Shown here piece after piece: positions 5,093 through 7,575 of a stretch of DNA of 7,575 bases. Location: assembly GCA_032250585.1 (NCBI GenBank), contig JAVVFH010000167.1, positions 1 through 7,575 of the forward strand, read 5' to 3'. The number at the start of each line of letters is the position of its first letter. The stretch's first letter is position 1. The notes below the pieces were generated by a model, which was not told the DNA's origin, ran no database searches, and saw nothing but the letters and a program-made list of their open reading frames with translations. The stretch comes from JAVVFH01 sp032250585 (lineage in GTDB: Bacteria > Pseudomonadota > Gammaproteobacteria > Xanthomonadales > SZUA-36). The translations under genes were made by a program, and so were the position numbers.

Positions 5093-6994
5093 TCACCAGC
5101 CGACCCCATAATCCTCGCCAAAATCGCTGGCGGCGCCTTGCATGGTGCCGGTCTCGTGATCGAACCAGATGGCGGTGGTCGGGTTATAAGTGCGTTCGAC
5201 GACTTCGACCTCGTAGTCCATTTTGCGCAGTTGCCCGATGGTGTAAGGCAACAGCCGGTCTGATACCTGGATTCGGCCGGGTTCCGCCTGGTGCGCGCCG
5301 AAGGAGCTTTGCATCTGGAAACTGAGAAAATGACTGCGGCCATCGGCGGCCTGTTGCACGTCCATGCCGAATTCGACCATGTTGAGGAAAAATTGCAGCA
5401 GGTTTTGGTCCTGGGTGTCGCCACCCTGTACCGAAAACGCCATCAGCGGCCTGTCGTCCTTCATCGCGAGGCTGGGCGTGAGCGTCACGCGCGGGCGTTT
5501 GCCGGGCGCGACGACGTTAAACGGGTTCAGCGCTTCGTCGAGTACGAAACTTTGCATGCGCTGGCTCAGGCCGATGCCGGAGTCGCCGGCGATGAAGGCC
5601 GGTATCCAGGCCCCCGAAGGCGTGACCGAGATCACCCAACCCTCGGCATCGGCTGCCTGGATCGAGGTGGTGCCGGCTTTGAAGCCTTCGTCGTGGCTCA
5701 TGAGTGAGGCCTGCTGGAAGCCTTCGACGCCGGCCGCCTCGGCCGCCGGCGGCGTCGGCTTCCAATTCTGGCGCAGTTCCTCGAAAGGGTTGGTGCCGCG
5801 CTGGAAGCGATAGGGGTCGCCGGGCTTGAGATCGGACAGGTTGCGCTCGGGCAGGATCAGCTTGCGCCGCTGCGCCGCGTACTTTTTGGAGAGCAGCCCC
5901 CGGATGGGCTCCGCCGGCGGCATGTAGGGGTCGCCGTAGTAGAAATCGCGGTCGGCAAAGCTGAGGTTCATGGCCTGGTAAAGCGTGTGGATGTAGCGCG
6001 CGCTGTTATAGCCCATGGCTTGCAGGTCGAAGCCCTCGAGGATGTTGAGCGTCTGTAGCAGCACCGGCCCCTGGGTCCAGGTGGTGAGTTTGTAGACCTC
6101 GACGCCCCGGTAGTTGGTGGATACGGGCTCTTCGATTTTGACTTCCCAGTCGGCCAGGTCCTGCATCGTGAACAGGCCGTCGTGCGCGCGTGTGGCGCGC
6201 ACGATTTCCTCGGCGATGTCGCCTTTGTAGAAGCGGTCGTAGGCGGCGTAAATAGCCTGCTTGCGGGTCTTGCCGGCCGCCAGTGCCCCGGCTTCGGATT
6301 CGACCAGTTTTTTGAGCGTCGCCAGCAGGTCGGGCTGGCGGAAGATTTCGCCGGCACGCGGTGCGCCGCGCACCGCATCGTCCCCGGGGTCGAGGTGGGG
6401 GAGGAAAATCCGGGTCGAATCGGGCCAGCGCAGCAGAACGTCGCGGCGCTCCTCGATGTTGTCGGCCTGGCTTTTTTCTATCGGATAGCCTTCAGCCATC
6501 TGCATCGCGGGGGCCAGCACTTCGGCCAGGCTGAGCTTGCCGTACTCGGCGACCATGACCATCAGGCCACCGGGTGTCCCCGGCGTAACGGCGGCCAGCG
6601 GGCCGTATTCGGGCGGGTACTGCATGTCGCGTTCCAGGAAGAACTCAGGCGTTGCCCCGGTGGGTGCCACCCCGACGGCATTGATGCCGAGAACTTTACC
6701 GGTGTTCGGGTTATAGATCAGCGCCTGTGTCTCACCGCCCCAGCCGAGCGTGTCCCACATCGTCGAGGTAGCCGCCAGCATCGCCGCGGCCGCATCCACT
6801 GCGTTGCCGCCGCGCTGGAAAGCCATGGCGCCGGCGGTAGCCGCCAGCGGCTTGCCGGTGACCGCCACCCAGTGCTTGGCGTGCAAAATGGGTCGAGTGG
6901 TTTCCTGCGCGTTCGTCGGGCCGGCCAGCGTCAGGGCGATGCCGACAGACAGCGCCTTAAAGCACTGCGAGGAAAGGCATGAGCGTAAAAGCAT
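5093..6994 (-). CDS. Secreted gamma-glutamyltransferase-family Ntn-hydrolase
   Basis: A 633-residue precursor. Residues 1-29 form a Sec signal peptide (hydrophobic 15-25, PTNA before the cut). GGNAVDAAAAM (62-72) and LGWGGE (83-88) are family marks of the large chain. The self-cleaving nucleophile should be T442 in GTTS (441-444), giving chains of about 41 kDa or more and 20 kDa in the periplasm. The usual TTH motif is TTS here. The residues that clamp gamma-glutamate in E. coli GGT are not kept: R114 corresponds to V107 (INAVGVAP), D433 to S482 and S462-S463 to V503-T504. GG at 524-525 is retained. It is closer in style to the YwrD/acylase branch, so an amide hydrolase or acylase with another substrate is likely. 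The ATG at 6994 has GGAG 6 nt upstream and begins the signal peptide; the frame extends upstream only into repeats and the IS end. Confidence 0.9.
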   Translation of the reverse strand: MLLRSCLSSQCFKALSVGIALTLAGPTNAQETTRPILHAKHWVAVTGKPLAATAGAMAFQRGGNAVDAAAAMLAATSTMWDTLGWGGETQALIYNPNTGKVLGINAVGVAPTGATPEFFLERDMQYPPEYGPLAAVTPGTPGGLMVMVAEYGKLSLAEVLAPAMQMAEGYPIEKSQADNIEERRDVLLRWPDSTRIFLPHLDPGDDAVRGAPRAGEIFRQPDLLATLKKLVESEAGALAAGKTRKQAIYAAYDRFYKGDIAEEIVRATRAHDGLFTMQDLADWEVKIEEPVSTNYRGVEVYKLTTWTQGPVLLQTLNILEGFDLQAMGYNSARYIHTLYQAMNLSFADRDFYYGDPYMPPAEPIRGLLSKKYAAQRRKLILPERNLSDLKPGDPYRFQRGTNPFEELRQNWKPTPPAAEAAGVEGFQQASLMSHDEGFKAGTTSIQAADAEGWVISVTPSGAWIPAFIAGDSGIGLSQRMQSFVLDEALNPFNVVAPGKRPRVTLTPSLAMKDDRPLMAFSVQGGDTQDQNLLQFFLNMVEFGMDVQQAADGRSHFLSFQMQSSFGAHQAEPGRIQVSDRLLPYTIGQLRKMDYEVEVVERTYNPTTAIWFDHETGTMQGAASDFGEDYGVGW

Positions 6995-7088
6995 GGCGTA
7001 CTCCGGCTGGAACAAGCCCGCAGAATAGCAAGGCCGGGCGCTGAAATACACTCCGGACCCGCCGCCGGAACCGGAAAGAGCCTGCCAA
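6995..7088. promoter_or_regulatory. Upstream region of the Ntn-hydrolase gene
   Basis: This should hold the promoter of the minus-strand gene. The ribosome-binding GGAG is at 7004-7001. A TGC-TATTCT extended -10-like element occurs at about 7030-7022, but no matching -35 is present, so I do not place a promoter firmly. No coding is seen. The adjacent REP pair and IS element begin 95-150 bp upstream of the start codon. Confidence 0.35.
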
Positions 7089-7147
7089 GTGGGAGCGGCT
7101 TCAGCCGCGATTTCCCAGTTTCCAACCCTATCGCGGCTGAAGCCGCT
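7089..7147. repeat. REP inverted pair (BIME), right copy cut by the IS110 element
   Basis: The left REP reads GTGGGAGCGGCTTCAGCCGC (7089-7108) and continues GA. The right copy is its mirror image: 18 bp are perfectly complementary (7094-7111 against 7130-7147) around an 18-nt loop. Each arm is also a small hairpin (GCGGCT/AGCCGC). The right copy should end in CTCCCAC, the complement of the GTGGGAG head. Instead it stops after AAGCCGCT at 7147 and continues TGTATGG. That loss of the head marks the left junction of the mobile element. REP pairs commonly sit in 3' or intergenic regions and can affect mRNA stability. Confidence 0.85.
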
Positions 7148-7204
7148 TGTATGGTAATTAGCGCTGGAAATCGGGATGATTGAAAGCGCCGGGATGGGAG
7201 GGAC

Positions 7205-7247
7205 CAAAGCCGCTTCTGACCTGTTGGTACAGACTGTGGGAGACTTC
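7205..7247 (+). other. Target-binding loop guides of the candidate bridge RNA
   Basis: The left guide AAGCCGCT (7207-7214) is identical to the last 8 bases of the REP before the junction (7140-7147), so it would pair with the bottom strand of the target. The right guide GTGGGAG (7236-7242) is the reverse complement of CTCCCAC, the sequence that should follow in an uncut REP; that uncut sequence can be inferred from the left copy at 7089-7095. Both guides include the CT core. They flank a capped hairpin, as in IS621. Confidence 0.7.
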
Positions 7248-7272
7248 GTCCCCATCCCCTCACCATAAACGC

Positions 7273-7316
7273 CAATTAGGAATCCAGCTGTCCAACAGCC
7301 AAATGTTAGCAAGCTT
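7273..7316 (+). other. Donor-binding loop of the candidate bridge RNA
   Basis: The 5' side (7273-7286) and 3' side (7300-7316) of this loop flank the hairpin GCTGT/ACAGC. On the 3' side GCAAG (7309-7313) can pair with CTTGT at the left junction (7146-7150) through four Watson-Crick pairs and one G-T pair, as a right donor guide should. The left donor guide should resemble the element's right end, which lies outside the window, so this assignment is weaker than that of the target loop. Confidence 0.45.
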
Positions 7317-7364
7317 GCGTCGGTGAGTTCCCGGCTTCACGGACTAACTACCGCGGAGGCTATT

Positions 7365-7575
7365 GTGGCAAAACCTACAGAGAAAATCACCCTTGGCATT
7401 GATGTCGCCAAAGACCAAGTCGTCATCCATCATTGGCAACGAGATGAGTCCATCACGCTGAACAACCAGTCAGACCGCATTCGCGATTGGTTCCGGACGC
7501 TGTGCGGACCGGTCCGCCTGGCGGTCGAACCGACCTCGCATTATCACCTCGCCGTGGTTGAGACTGCCCTCGCCG
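7365..7575 (+). CDS. IS110-family transposase (DEDD recombinase), 5' part only
   Basis: The first 70 codons are present and the frame runs off the right edge. Full proteins of this family are about 320-420 residues. The N-terminal RuvC-like DEDD domain is clear: LGIDVAKD with the first catalytic Asp at D13, and AVEPTSHYH with the second acidic residue at E55. The remaining two Asp and the C-terminal Transposase_20 domain with its catalytic Ser would lie beyond the window. The start is GTG, supported by GGAGG at 7355-7359, 5 nt upstream; no ATG fits. The protein would excise and insert the element with the bridge RNA encoded just upstream. Whether the gene is intact cannot be told from here. 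Confidence 0.9.
   Translation, partial: MAKPTEKITLGIDVAKDQVVIHHWQRDESITLNNQSDRIRDWFRTLCGPVRLAVEPTSHYHLAVVETALA

Larger units (their letters stand above)
7158..7330 (+). ncRNA. Candidate bridge RNA of the IS110 element
   Basis: The non-coding left end folds by eye into three units. (1) A 5' stem-loop: GCGCT 7161-7165 with AGCGC 7185-7189, then a symmetric GGA/GAA loop, and AATC 7169-7172 with GATT 7178-7181. (2) A target-type loop closed by GGGATGGG 7191-7198 with CCCATCCC 7251-7258 and GAC 7202-7204 with GTC 7248-7250, capped by CTGACC-TGTT-GGTaCAG (7216-7232). Its 5' side carries AAGCCGCT (7207-7214) and its 3' side GTGGGAG (7236-7242). (3) A donor-type loop closed by CTCACC 7259-7264 with GGTGAG 7322-7327 and ACGC 7269-7272 with GCGT 7317-7320, capped by GCTGT-cca-ACAGC (7287-7299). 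The order, the length of about 173 nt and the position upstream of the transposase match the IS621 bridge RNA (about 177 nt). The guides match the adjacent REP target. The ends are estimates and no promoter was identified. Confidence 0.72.
7148..7575 (+). mobile_element. IS110-family insertion sequence, left end and 5' part (continues past the window)
   Basis: The element is recognised by its transposase (from 7365). Its left boundary is set where the right-hand REP loses its expected continuation, just after CT at 7146-7147. CT is the core dinucleotide used by IS621, the best studied member, and insertion into REP sequences is a known habit of IS110-type elements. The 217-nt non-coding left end is the right size for a bridge RNA gene, which lies upstream of the transposase in the IS110 group. 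There are no terminal inverted repeats, as usual for the family. The right end is outside the window, so completeness and activity cannot be judged. Confidence 0.75.

Noticed and set aside
4790..5263. Plus-strand open frame across the gap into the Ntn-hydrolase gene
   Set aside because: It runs antisense to the real gene at its 3' half, has no similarity I recognise, and starts inside the glycine-zipper leader.
7089..7147. CRISPR-like or terminator reading of the inverted repeat
   Set aside because: There is only one inverted pair, no spaced direct repeats and no T-run; sequence and shape fit a REP pair.
7172..7196. Direct repeat CGGGATG (7172-7178 and 7190-7196)
   Set aside because: The two copies fall in different parts of the bridge RNA fold (loop of the first stem, and the closing stem of the target loop), with no further repetition.
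7236..7252. A third REP copy (GTGGGAG...TCCCC)
   Set aside because: Only the head matches the REP. It sits on the 3' side of a closed internal loop and is better explained as the right target guide of the bridge RNA.
6995..7312. 106-residue N-terminal extension of the Ntn-hydrolase
   Set aside because: It would translate through the REP pair and the bridge RNA region. The ATG at 6994 has a good ribosome-binding site and starts a proper signal peptide.

Overview
The window reads as chromosomal DNA from a GC-rich proteobacterium, most likely a gammaproteobacterium. The pointers are a glycine-zipper surface protein of the SlyB/17-kDa-antigen type, a DUF3096 protein, and a REP palindrome of the GTGGGAGCGGCTTC kind that is common in Pseudomonas and Xanthomonas relatives. 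The species cannot be fixed from this stretch.

Left part (91-3701): a divergent gene cluster that looks like a regulated aromatic-compound pathway. On the minus strand lie a degenerate metallo-beta-lactamase-fold protein and, 50 bp after it, a MarR-family regulator. On the plus strand lie a 562-residue FAD-dependent aromatic hydroxylase and a small DUF2783 protein that overlaps it by 4 bp. The 232-bp divergent region between them holds a good sigma70-type promoter toward the hydroxylase and two mirror-image 17-mers (14/17 identical). Each 17-mer sits 44-45 nt from the start codon it faces, and they are the best candidates for the MarR operators.

Middle (3691-4790): minus-strand genes of general envelope type. 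They are a glycine-zipper 2TM protein, a 50-residue two-helix DUF3096 membrane protein, and downstream of that a start-less remnant of an OafA/YrhL-type acyltransferase (C-terminal SGNH motif) that collides with the end of the DUF2783 gene.

Right part (5093-7575): a secreted gamma-glutamyltransferase-family Ntn-hydrolase (minus) that keeps the nucleophilic Thr but lacks the residues that hold gamma-glutamate in true GGTs. A REP inverted pair follows, and then the left end of an IS110-family element whose transposase starts at 7365 and runs off the window.

The most exciting signal is in the 217-base non-coding left end of that element. It folds by eye into a 5' stem-loop, an internal loop with a capped hairpin, and a second internal loop with a capped hairpin, which is the architecture of the IS110/IS621 bridge RNA. 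The first internal loop carries AAGCCGCT on its 5' side and GTGGGAG on its 3' side. These are exactly the left half, and the reverse complement of the right half, of the REP sequence that the element has cut at a CT dinucleotide immediately to the left. The RNA and its target site can therefore both be read from this one window.
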